From contig NPFB01000172.1 of the NCBI GenBank assembly GCA_014084085.1, positions 88,953 to 111,168 on the forward strand: a stretch of 22,216 bases of DNA. Reading direction: 5' to 3'. The notes beneath the pieces were generated by a model that was not told the origin of the DNA, did no database searches, and saw only the letters and a program-made list of their open reading frames with translations. Below are positions 1-8,369 of the stretch, piece by piece; the stretch's first letter is position 1, and each line of letters starts with the position of its first letter. Origin of the DNA: Hondaea fermentalgiana. Taxonomy: Eukaryota; Sar; Bigyra; Thraustochytrida; Thraustochytriidae. The position numbers and the translations under genes were made by a program.

Positions 1-1054
1 GGTGAATGCCATGCCCCTTGTCTAGCGCACGTCGCATTAGGCGCGCTAGATGTTTACTACGAGGCCCTAGCACTGGCCATGGTGGCTGACAGGCGAGCAC
101 GTGTTGCCAGTGTGCGACTGGCTTGTGGTGCTGGTTAAGTAGGTCACCATGGGGTACAGCCAGGTTGCTCGACGCGGCCGCTCGCTCACTTTGCCGCGTC
201 CAGCGCACTGGAGTTCTTAAAAGCTATACATAAACACTCACGCTCGCTCGCTTGCTGGGCGTGGCGCTGGCATGAAAACTGACTCACTGTCAGGCGGAGG
301 GCCCCGTCGGCGGAGAGTGACCCGCCCCAGCAGCGCGAGTTGCGACAGATCAAGTTGCAAGAAAGAAAGAAAAGAAAGAAAGAAAGAAAGAAGGCCGCCG
401 GTTTCCATTCACATCAGGCTGTCGCGTTCGTCTTGCCAACTTGCTGTTCCCGCTTCGCAAGCAAGTGTCGATTAGGAGGAAACTCAATATGGAGGAATCT
501 TGGAGCTGAGGAGGACGGAGGAGCCCTGATCTCCTTCCTTTGGCCCACGAGTGGTCGAGTAATACAGGCACTACCGCCATCTTATTATGTATGATCAAGC
601 ACGTATTCAGAGCCGCGTTCGCCCGCGGCCTGGCTGCTGGGAAGAAAAAGAGGCATGATTGTGCGAGCCTTTATTCGTTCTTGGACAAGTTAAGCTTTCG
701 CAAGAAAAGACTTCTCTCCAATGAGCGACGTGCGAACGAAGCCGAGATCGACGCACATCAAGCTGCCAGCCATGGCAGATGAGAAACTCAGGAAGAGAGA
801 GGGCGAGTGACGGGAGAAGAAAAAGGAAGAGTTCGATGATAATCTAAGCTTGGGAAAAGCTTTGCAAAGGAGCACGTAAAGCCAGTCATCTGAAGGGAGG
901 AGCTTGGCAAGGCTCTTTACCTCTAGTTCGTTTTGTTGATGATGGAAACGGACCTCACAGATGTCAACTCCATTCATCCATCCATCCCTACGGAGCGACG
1001 TCAAAATCCTTTTGGAGAGAATAATCGCGAGGCTGCTGCTAGCTTTTTGCGAAA
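1..1054. other. Intergenic, no gene recognised
   Basis: No open frame here shows a recognisable domain, and the frames present overlap each other on both strands and are of low complexity. The stretch holds a GAAA-rich tract near 361-392 and short GC-rich blocks. The right end should contain the 3' untranslated region of the BolA gene that ends at 1055. A weak inverted repeat (8-base arms at 77-84 and 145-152) is probably chance. Confidence 0.6.
361..392. repeat. GAAA-type microsatellite
   Basis: A 32-base purine tract made of GAAA units with one four-A interruption. It is a simple sequence repeat in non-coding DNA. Confidence 0.9.
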
Positions 1055-1426
1055 TCATTTCTTGGGAACAGCGGTGTTGACGTTGATGGAGTGCATCTCC
1101 TTGATGTGCTCGTCGAGGATCTTGTATACGAGGCGAGCCTGCTGGACCTTGTTTTTGCCCTCAAAAAGCGGTGATGTGACGGACACGTTGTAGGCTGAGC
1201 CGCAGCCGCCGCTCACGTCTTCGACAAGGACCTCGGAAGTCTGCAGCTCTGCCTCAAGCAGCGACTTCATCTCTTGCTCCTTGGAGCTGCCCCCTGCAGC
1301 AGCGTCCGAGAACATGCGCACGGCCTGCGGCGTCTGGATGGCGGCAGCTCTTGTGCCCCAGGCCGGCGCAGCCGCGCCGCTGCGCGCGAGCACGGCGTTC
1401 AGGCTCATGGCGCCATGGCGAAGCAT
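1055..1426 (-). CDS. BOLA3: Mitochondrial BolA-like protein (BOLA3 type)
   Basis: Single-exon gene for 123 residues. Residues about 50-123 form a BolA domain, with the BOLA3 hallmark SGGCG at 72-76 (conserved Cys75), a VQQ element at 94-96, and the MH pair at 111-112 before a short tail ending in VPKK. BOLA3 proteins act with NFU1 and glutaredoxin 5 to deliver 4Fe-4S clusters to mitochondrial enzymes such as lipoyl synthase. Residues 1-39 are rich in Arg, Ala and Ser with no acidic residue, and end in R-M-F before Ser40. This fits the R-x-F/S presequence cleavage motif, so matrix import is likely. The ATG at 1426 gives a full presequence; a second in-frame ATG (residue 7) is possible. The gene lies about 490 nt downstream of NSF on the same strand. 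A repeat-rich leader with CAG units lies immediately upstream. The domain call is firm; the location is inferred from the N-terminus. Confidence 0.9.
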   Translation of the reverse strand: MLRHGAMSLNAVLARSGAAAPAWGTRAAAIQTPQAVRMFSDAAAGGSSKEQEMKSLLEAELQTSEVLVEDVSGGCGSAYNVSVTSPLFEGKNKVQQARLVYKILDEHIKEMHSINVNTAVPKK

Positions 1427-1510
1427 TTGCTCGGGGTTTCGGGGTTTCGGGTTTTCCCTTGCGCCTTTGCCTTCGCTGCCGCTGGTGCCTTTGCTGTCGC
1501 TGGTGCCTTC

Positions 1511-1560
<50 letters not shown>

Positions 1561-1916
1561 AAGGCTTCGGTACTGCGCAGTCCTGGTAGCCTGCGATAGC
1601 CTGTCTTTTCTTTGATCAATTTTGTTATTGAAGCGTCTGCAGCAGAAGCACGGCCGGGCCTAGCTGCTGCCATTGTTCTCGACGACTGGACAAGGAGAAC
1701 CACAAGGAACTCACATCTCAGACTCTTTTAATTTTCTCGAAGTCGAGAGGCAAGATGGCGCCGCATGCGTCCTCGAGATCTTGGGCCGAGACATCTTGCG
1801 CATCTTATGCTTTTCAAAAAAACAATCACAACATGAGCAGGTTGACGTGCAGAACGCAAAAGGGCGAGGAGCACCGGGATATATATAAAATCTATTCCAT
1901 ACTTTACGGGCGTAAT
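1427..1916. other. Spacer between NSF 3' end and BolA start
   Basis: This stretch should contain the NSF 3' untranslated region and the BolA promoter and leader, both on the minus strand. It holds a G-rich tract with GGGTTTC-type units (about 1432-1455), 18-base tandem units and a CTG/CAG run (1469-1560). An AT-rich patch with TATATATAAAA lies near 1880-1890. A minus-strand frame across 1254-1703 encodes 16 consecutive glutamines followed by basic low-complexity sequence, and it overlaps the start of the BolA gene in another frame. No domain is visible, so I treat it as leader sequence. Confidence 0.5.
1469..1560 (-). repeat. 18-bp tandem units plus CAG/CTG triplet run
   Basis: Three 18-base units start at 1469, 1487 and 1505. 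The first two differ at a few positions and the third grades into triplets. From 1526 to 1560 the plus strand is an uninterrupted GCT (CTG) run of about 11.7 units, preceded by three GTT and two GCT units. On the strand sense to BolA this reads as a CAG run with a CAA interruption, ending about 43 bases 5' of the BolA ATG. The gradation suggests that the pure triplet run grew out of the 18-base unit or the reverse. Confidence 0.9.
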
Positions 1917-4187
1917 CTAGCCAGAGTAGCCAATGGACATGAGGCACTCTTGAAAGCGCGACACGGTAATTTCCTCGTTGCCTTGGCGGGCCATTTCGAG
2001 CACGACGAGAAGTTTCTTAACGGCAATGGGCTTTTTGCAGTCGCGCGCAATGGCCTGGAGCTCGTTGTCCGAAATGCGGAGATCCTCGCCCTGGTCTGCG
2101 CGGCTCTGGTCAACGAGGAAGCGAATGACCTCTTCAACGGCCTCGCTCGTGTCGAGAAGCGGCATGGCGAGCTCGACGTTGAAGACCTGAACGAGACCAA
2201 GATCCTGCAAGAGGTGCGGGACGGAAGTGGTGCCAAGCACCATGAGCTTGCGATCCTCGCGCGGAGGCGGCTTGTTGATGAGCACAAGGAGCGCCTGCAG
2301 GACGAGATTGGAGAAACGCGGACCAATGGGCACGTAGTCGATGAGGCGCTCGATGTCATCAAACACAATGAGAGAGATGGGACTTTTGTAGGCGTCCTCG
2401 AAGATGGCGGCGATTTGCGAACACTTTTGGTTTTCCGAGTATCCGAGCATGCTGTCGGCCGTAACTACCTTGGTAAAGTTGAAACCTGACTCGGCAGCCA
2501 TCTTGGCCATGACAGCCGTCTTGCCGCAGCCCTTTTCACCCGACAAAAGCACAGAAAGAAGGGGCGTGCGCGGCGAGTGTAGGCTCTGGTCCGCGAGGGC
2601 CTGAAGTGTGTTTTCGACGTGACGCGATGCATCGCTAAAGGGAATGACGCCATTGCGGTAGAGACTCTTGAGTTCCTCGTGAGCCTGAACACCAAACGCC
2701 GGGTGCACCTCGTCGAGCGCGGCGTCAAAATCATTACCGGAAACGACGATGCGGTCAGCGTCCATGAGCTTGGAAAGGTCCTCGGCGTTGACGTGACGAT
2801 TGGTGGCAAAGGATACAGCGGATCGCACGAGTCCTTCGATCTCGGCACCGGAAAAGTTTTTCGTGTCACGCGCGAGGGCGGCGAGGTCGACATCCTCGCC
2901 GAGAGCACCGGTCTCGCGCATGTTCTTGGTGTGAATGTTGAGAATCTGCATGCGGCCTTCCTCGCTGGGGAGACCAATTTCCATTTGCACCTCAAAGCGA
3001 CCGGGGCGCAAAAGAGCATTGTCAATCATGTCCAGACGATTCGTCATGCCAATGAGCAGAACGTTGTTAAGCGAGTTGACGCCGTCGATCTTTGCGAGGA
3101 GCTGATTCACGACGGAGTCGCCCACGCCGGTGCCGTCGCGCTTGGTCCCGCGCTGACGGCAAATGGCGTCAATCTCGTCAAAAATGATGACGTGGAGCTC
3201 GCTGTCGTCTCCGGCCTCGGCCTGCTCGGCCTCGGCCTCGGCAAAAAGCTGGCGTACATTCTCCTCGGCTTGGCCCACAAACTTGCTGAGGACTTCGGGA
3301 CCGGAAACGATTTTGGGTTCACGGGCGTTTTCGCCGCCCTGGAGAACCTTGCTAATTTGGCGAGCAATGAGGGTCTTGCCACATCCGGGGGGACCATAGA
3401 GCATGAGACCGCGCACATGCTTGATACCCAGCTTGCGCACAACCTCGGGCGGGAGGATGCGAGAGACAAAAGCGCGACGGAAAATGTCGCCAAACTCCTT
3501 GTTGAGACCACCGATGCCGAGCTTTTCAAAGTTGGTGTCGATCATTTTGCTGGCAGATTTGCGCGTGGCCTGGCCCGTCAGGCGTAGCGGGGACGCGTCC
3601 ATCTTGGAAAACTGCATTGAGGTGGACTTTGCGAGCATGCCTCCGGCGCCGCCCTTGAGGCGGTCGATGATAGGCGATGCGGCCTTGGAGGCTTCCGCTT
3701 GGGCTTCGCCACTCACTTGGGGCATATGGGTGACGCTGTTGACGACCAAACGGACGTTTTCACCACGGAACTTGAAGGCAAGATTCATGCCGCACTCGAG
3801 GATCTGGCCCCCGAAGGCTTGGCACAGGTCAGCCGTCAGTTCGCGGCAGTCGATGGAGACCTCGCTGCCGCCTCCGCCGCGGCGAAGCAGCGCAATGCCA
3901 ATGTCCATGGCGTCTAGGTAGAGCGTTTCGTCGCGCGGCATCCGAACAGGCGTCACACGGACGACCTGGTCCTGCTCAACGCGCAAAAAGTTCCGCTGCA
4001 TGTTGCTGAGTGCAAGCGTGCCCCGGGCCACGTCGGGCGCGCCCTTGAGGGTGTACACGTGGCCGAGGACCTCGACATACTCTTCTCCGGCGCGTAGACC
4101 TGCTGCTGCGTGGTCCTCTGGGTTGCAGTACGCACAATTCGTGAAGGCCAGGCGCACGGCCGTCAGCGCGGCCACGCTCAGCTCCAT
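1917..4187 (-). CDS. NSF: Vesicle-fusing ATPase NSF/Sec18 (AAA+)
   Basis: Intronless gene for 756 residues, close to the usual 740-760 of the family. NSF is the hexameric ATPase that, with SNAP adaptors, disassembles SNARE complexes after membrane fusion in the cytosol and on secretory membranes. The adaptor-binding N domain covers about 1-200 and includes FTNCAY at 15-20, aligned with the N-terminal Asn-Cys of animal NSF. D1 (about 215-490) has Walker A GPPGCGKT at 265-272, Walker B with DEID at 337-340, and RPGRFE at 394-399. D2 (about 500-756) has Walker A GEKGCGKT at 550-557 and Walker B with DDIER at 610-614, followed by the NSF-specific block L-I-D-Y-V-P-I-G-P-R-F at 615-625. The ATG at 4187 is chosen because the N domain begins immediately; the reading frame of upstream ATGs differs. 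All catalytic motifs are present, so it looks functional. It is head to head with the Pol III subunit gene, with 718 nt between the two starts. Confidence 0.98.
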   Translation of the reverse strand: MELSVAALTAVRLAFTNCAYCNPEDHAAAGLRAGEEYVEVLGHVYTLKGAPDVARGTLALSNMQRNFLRVEQDQVVRVTPVRMPRDETLYLDAMDIGIALLRRGGGGSEVSIDCRELTADLCQAFGGQILECGMNLAFKFRGENVRLVVNSVTHMPQVSGEAQAEASKAASPIIDRLKGGAGGMLAKSTSMQFSKMDASPLRLTGQATRKSASKMIDTNFEKLGIGGLNKEFGDIFRRAFVSRILPPEVVRKLGIKHVRGLMLYGPPGCGKTLIARQISKVLQGGENAREPKIVSGPEVLSKFVGQAEENVRQLFAEAEAEQAEAGDDSELHVIIFDEIDAICRQRGTKRDGTGVGDSVVNQLLAKIDGVNSLNNVLLIGMTNRLDMIDNALLRPGRFEVQMEIGLPSEEGRMQILNIHTKNMRETGALGEDVDLAALARDTKNFSGAEIEGLVRSAVSFATNRHVNAEDLSKLMDADRIVVSGNDFDAALDEVHPAFGVQAHEELKSLYRNGVIPFSDASRHVENTLQALADQSLHSPRTPLLSVLLSGEKGCGKTAVMAKMAAESGFNFTKVVTADSMLGYSENQKCSQIAAIFEDAYKSPISLIVFDDIERLIDYVPIGPRFSNLVLQALLVLINKPPPREDRKLMVLGTTSVPHLLQDLGLVQVFNVELAMPLLDTSEAVEEVIRFLVDQSRADQGEDLRISDNELQAIARDCKKPIAVKKLLVVLEMARQGNEEITVSRFQECLMSIGYSG

Positions 4188-4905
4188 GGTGTCCGTCTTT
4201 CAACGGCGTCGTCTCCTGGGGTTGCCCCTCGATCTGGGCAGCGCTGCTGATGCCGCCGCCGCCGCCTTCTCCTTTGCCGCAACTGCTGTTGCCGTTGCTG
4301 CTGCGACGCTCCTGCTGCCTGCGCAGGCCCACTTCGAGGGCCGTCGTCGCCGCGCGAGTGACCTGGCACTCGGCGAGGATCTGGTTTTGCGGCAGCGTCG
4401 TTCTTATCATGATCGAGGCAGAGGAGAAAGCGAAAGAAACTCGGCGAAAAATCGACATCTCCTCTGCTCGTAGAAGGGAGAGTTAATGCCTCGCCTACAA
4501 GCTCACCTGCGTGGCCGTGCCGGTCCTACTCAATGGCTGCTTGGTGCGAAAGAACACAATGATTGCCGCCACTCGGGCCGGCACGGTGGCCACAGCGAGC
4601 GCGGAGTGACGGAAAGTTGGGGCCAGGGGTATTGTGGGAAACTTTTTCCGCTTGGAGGGCCGATGAACCTGGGGCTCTAGGGAGCAAATCGGGCCCGGGT
4701 AGCCAGGATGCCCCCCCCCCTACTGCTGACCCTTCTGGCCCTCAAGCTTGACAGGTTCGTGGTGCACGTAGACTCTGATCGATTGATCGAAGCGAAGCAC
4801 GCGCACGCGCTCGCGCGCTGGCGGTAGCGTCGGCGGTGCACGGGCTGGCGACGAAGACGTCGTATCAGGTTTCGGCGAGACGGTAACTTCTACAGGGAGG
4901 CCGCG
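4188..4905. other. Probable bidirectional promoter region, NSF and RPC9
   Basis: 718 nt between two divergent starts. It contains a GCC/GCT-rich, triplet-like stretch (about 4245-4320) that is probably NSF leader, a run of ten C at 4711-4720, and the near-palindromic TGATCGATTGATCGA near 4776-4790. Frames here are low complexity and without domains. No clear TATA box is visible on either strand, as expected for divergent housekeeping genes. The promoter role is inferred from the layout. Confidence 0.5.
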
Positions 4906-5463
4906 ATGGAGGACTCGACGCGAGGCGGCGAGCCTGCGCAGCTGGTGAACCGCGAGGTCTATGAGATCGTCAAGGCGCGGCTAGAGACGTACGAGGATAT
5001 TGCGAGGCAGTGCAGCGTAGACAGCGTAGCCTCGCTGCGAGACCTGACGCACGCGCGGTGGATCTGTGAGACGGTTTACACGACTCTGCGTGGCGAGGAG
5101 CAATTCTCGTTTGAGACCTTGCAGGCCTTTATCCAGGAGGCGCGGTCAAAGTTTGGCCTGACGAAGATGACCAAGTCCGAGTGGTTACAGCTCGTCAACC
5201 TTCGACCCTTGGAATCTGGTGCTTTTGACGCGGTATGTTTGTAATTTCGCTTGTTGGCAAAATATGGAGAAGAATCATGAAAAGGTGAATGACTAATCGA
5301 AGTTCGACCGAAACGCGAAACGCAGATGGTCAACGAGGCCCCGACGCGATTTCCGGAAATCTACGACGCAGAGGGAGAGAATTTGCTTTTGGAGCTTATT
5401 CGGACGACCTTCTACAGTAGTGAGGCTGGGAAGGACGCCACGGGCGACGCCATGGAAACCTAA
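4906..5463 (+). CDS. DNA-directed RNA polymerase III subunit RPC9/CRCP-like (Rpb4 family)
   Basis: Two-exon gene, exons 4906-5232 and 5326-5463, giving 154 residues. The 93-nt phase-0 intron has donor GTATGT, a GACTAAT branch-point-like site near 5291 and acceptor GCAG. RPC9 (yeast Rpc17, animal CRCP) pairs with RPC8 to form the Pol III stalk that takes part in initiation. Evidence is the N-terminal LVNREVYE segment at 13-20 (the family begins with an equivalent Asn-x-Glu-Val element) and a helical middle. The diagnostic C-terminal block is L-T-K-M-T-K-S-E-W-L-Q-L-V-N-L-R-P (about 86-102), followed after the splice by the R-F-P-E-I helix near 117-121. In the family this block reads as L-T-K-x-E-x-x-x-L-x-N-x-x-P-x-x-x-V-E-x-x-x-x-I-E. 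Without splicing the protein would lose its last helix. The Rpb4 family also includes the Pol II subunit RPB4, but the NLRP pattern and length favour RPC9. Its neighbour NSF is unrelated in function. Confidence 0.85.
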
Positions 5464-5579
5464 GCTTGTTTCTTTTCCTCCCCCTCCCCAAAAGGTAAGG
5501 CGACGTCACGGCCCTCTTTTGCTGCCCTTATTAGTTTTGGATCTCATCGTTGAATGCACGATGCGCGAGGGCAAGTAGA

Positions 5580-5601
5580 CTCTCTCTCTCTCTCTCTCTC
5601 T
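5580..5601. repeat. (CT)11 microsatellite
   Basis: Twenty-two bases of perfect CT dinucleotide repeat in the convergent 3' spacer. Confidence 0.95.
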
Positions 5602-5795
5602 GTGGGAGAACAAGTCAACACTTCTCGAAGGGGTGACGGAGGGAGAAGGATCATGAAAAGAATACTGATGTTCGTCTGGAAGGAGCACAAACGAGACAAA
5701 ACGGGTTTCTGCTCTTCATATGCCGTCATCGCATAATGGCGCAAATGTAGAAGGCGTGAGAGTTCATGCAGAAACGCGTATGGCACAAGATTTTA

Positions 5796-5816
5796 TTTTT
5801 TTTTGGGGGGGGGGGG
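5796..5816. repeat. T9-G12 homopolymer junction
   Basis: Nine T followed directly by twelve G. Homopolymers of this length are prone to length error in sequencing, so the count is provisional. Confidence 0.85.
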
Positions 5817-6047
5817 AAGTCGATGGAGTCCGTCGGCATCTGTGGACACGCCATGCAAGCATGTAAGTGCCTTGCTGATGCACGGCGTGTGTTGTGGAAG
5901 AAAAGTCAAGTCGACGAAGGTTTGGCGTGGCTTAATTGTAATATTCTGAGTTTGTTCAGCTTTGAGAGAAAATTATTCACTTTGATTGTTCCCGCTGTTT
6001 AGGCTTGAGAAACTTTGAACTTTGATTAGACCTTTACCTCGTTCATT

Positions 6048-7694
6048 CTATTCAACAACCTCAGCATACTTGACAGAGTCAGAGTCATCCAGCATGGAAG
6101 CCATCGGAATAGCCACAGCAGTACACCCAGCGTTGCGAGCGTCAAAACTCCCCTCGAGAGAATCAGAAGAAGGAGTTCTAGTGAAGGTCACCGTTGTATG
6201 ATGCGACACCCAGACATCTGGTGAGCACGCTTTCCCCAATATTACTAGGAAGGATAGGAACCCCGCAACTGCGCAATAGGCTATTGCGACTGGGCTGATT
6301 TCGTCTTCATCATCTTCCTCTTCTGAAACCTCCGGAGTCCATGTCCAAGGAAATGGTGTCGGTTGCCACGTGGGCGCATTGGTTGGAGACAGTGATGGAG
6401 TGGGCGCATTGGTTGGAAAGAGTGTTGGACTCATGGTTGGCGAGGACGTGACGCACTCGGGGAACTCTGAAGACCCCTCCTGAAAAGGCAGGTCAGGATA
6501 AGTGACTTCGAAAGGGTTTCCTGAGATGTTTCTGTGTGTGATTCGTTCGCAATTGTTAACATTTCATGAACCCTGCAAGCTGTACATTTCCAAGCAGAGA
6601 ATGAGAGGGACGTACGCGTAGGTAAGCTGCGTCAGCAAGGTTAGGCTGCATGGTAGAAGAGTGATTTGGTTGTTGGCAATGTTCCTGTGTCGAGGCAAAG
6701 AAAATAATGTCTCGGTCAACTTGACGTCAGAAATCTCCATTCCATTTGCTGCTTTGCTCGTCTTGCATGCAGCACGTACAAGGAAGTCAGCAATTCCAGG
6801 TATCCTAGACCGCTAGGGATTGCGGAGAGCAGATTTGCTTCGAGGTTGCTGAGGAGCCACCAGGTTAGGTCAGTCTCTCATCAACAATCGCGTGGCGACC
6901 AGAGTTACAAACATTGCATGGCACGTACATGAATTCAAGCTGCGTGAGCGCTCCAATGCCTTCAGGTAAGGAAGTGAGCTGGTTGGAGCCAAGGTCTCTG
7001 CGAAAGGACAAATGGCCACGTCAGATGGCAATTTCAAGCTCGATGGATCTTGCAGAACGACGTACAGTACTTCGAGATCGACCAAGCGCGAAAGTCGACT
7101 TGGCAGCTCCGAAAGCTCATTTTCATTCAGAGTACTTTGCATCATTGAGCGTGTGAGCCCCTCGGATATACATCACAATGAGAAAGAAAATTTCGCGCTG
7201 CACGCAGAGACTTACAGATACTGCAGTTGAGTGAGCTGTGAGAGGCCCTCTGGAAGAGAAGTGAACTCGTTGTTATGCGCAAAGCTGTGAAATCTTTTGT
7301 CAGATGATGTGAGCGCGCCAAGACTCTTACAATCAAACGCACATGGTCCTGAGATTGGTGAGTCCGGATATCGATACCGGCAGGGAAGTGAGGCTGTTAT
7401 TGTATATGATTCTGTTCGGTGCAAACATGAGTGAGTTCATCTGTGACGATGGCAAAATCCAGACATTATCGACCAGCCCTCTTTGACGAACAGGTTTTGA
7501 AGCCACGGAAGACCAGCGAGCGGCCATGGCAGATTCGAATCGTCGAGTGAGGTCAATCCCTGCGAGTGGCAATCTAGCACGAGGCTGAAAAAGTCGCACG
7601 GAGAGGGCGTGCACTCGCACTCGCCATTGACCCCTGACGACGACGCTGCCGCCACCACCGCCACTGCCACCGCCACCGCCGCGCGCACGATCAT
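6048..7694 (-). CDS. Leucine-rich repeat type I membrane receptor, copy 1 (8 exons)
   Basis: Spliced by hand into eight exons: 7492-7694, 7343-7411, 7216-7284, 7066-7134, 6929-6997, 6780-6848, 6616-6684 and 6048-6531, giving 366 residues. Introns are 58-95 nt, all GT-AG and all phase 2. Residues 1-24 form a signal peptide of alternating Val/Ala. A Cys-rich cap follows (C26, C28, C33, C42). Exons 2-7 are each exactly 69 nt and each encodes one 23-residue leucine-rich repeat (68-205), of the L-x-x-x-x-N-x-L-T-S-L-P type. Residues 206-285 hold a capping N-I-S-G-N-P-F segment, a Cys, and a Pro/Thr linker with two N-A-P-T units and an acidic stretch. A transmembrane helix spans about 286-304. A cytoplasmic tail of about 60 residues has no kinase or TIR domain. 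The predicted role is surface recognition or adhesion, signalling through a partner; the ligand is unknown. Family resemblance is generic LRR. The adjacent paralogue has the same exon plan. The ATG at 7694 is chosen because it begins the signal peptide, as in the paralogue. Confidence 0.85.
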
Positions 7695-8369
7695 TGTTGC
7701 TCTGTGTGCACGCGCGGCCAGTTGCAGCTGCAGGTTCGAAATGGCGCGTGCGCCGATTTTTTCGCTGCGACGCAAAGACTTTCTTTTTAGAGTGGGTATA
7801 ATCTTGCAAGTAGGCCTATGTCAACCCAGTGTGCGCTTGCCTCGCCACTAGTAGTAAGCAGTTCGTCGAAAAGAAAGCTCGCTCGTCCAAAAACGGGAAG
7901 AGGTGGGTAGAAAGTAGGCCTAATCGACGATGCCGGTCACGAGTGGCAGATGGTAAACTGCTGTAGCACCCACGCGCAGCGCAGCGTAGATCCAACGTGC
8001 ACACCCAGCATAGCGTGCGAACCGCAAGGGGAATCGCACGCGGATCGAGTGTGGTTCCCCTTGCGAACTCGACGAGGACCCATCAATCATGGTCGGGACC
8101 GGCCGCCTAAGTTGGAAAGAGAGTCTTAGCCAATGGACTTAATTTCGACCTGTTTTCAACGAAATAGTCTCATCTCTCACCATCTGACCAAAAATGCACC
8201 TGAGAATCCCGGACTTTGCCATGATGATAGTGTCGAGGGTATACACAACTTTTCCTGGGTTTATTTTGGAATGAAGTTTGAAAAAAAATTAAAGCGTAAT
8301 TTTGACGGTGCTTGGCCGATCGCGCGACCGAAATTTTGGGCAGCTTTTCGAGTGACTTCATGTGGCTAG
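7695..8369. other. Spacer upstream of LRR receptor copy 1
   Basis: This stretch should contain the promoter of LRR copy 1 (minus strand) and the 3' untranslated region of copy 2. It has an 11-base inverted repeat at 8023-8065 and an A-rich patch at 8281-8290. Open frames here are short and show no domain. Confidence 0.55.
8023..8065. repeat. Perfect 11-bp inverted repeat
   Basis: CGCAAGGGGAA at 8023-8033 is matched by its exact reverse complement at 8055-8065, with a 21-base spacer. It lies about 330 bases upstream of the LRR copy 1 ATG. It could be a dyad protein-binding site or a hairpin. A second, nested pair (GTGCGA at 8015-8020 with TCGCAC at 8034-8039) overlaps the left arm, so alternative folds are possible. 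Confidence 0.7.

Larger units (their letters stand above)
5464..6047. other. Convergent intergenic spacer, no gene recognised
   Basis: This lies between the 3' ends of the RPC9 gene (plus strand) and the first LRR receptor (minus strand), so it should hold both 3' untranslated regions. It contains a CT microsatellite and a T9-G12 homopolymer junction. The small open frames show no domain or codon structure worth calling. Confidence 0.6.

Noticed and set aside
77..152. 8-base inverted repeat around CCATGGTG
   Set aside because: Short arms with a 60-base spacer, expected by chance in a window of this size.
2619..3587. 322-codon plus-strand frame
   Set aside because: It lies wholly opposite NSF coding sequence and mirrors its codon pattern. 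No domain is seen.
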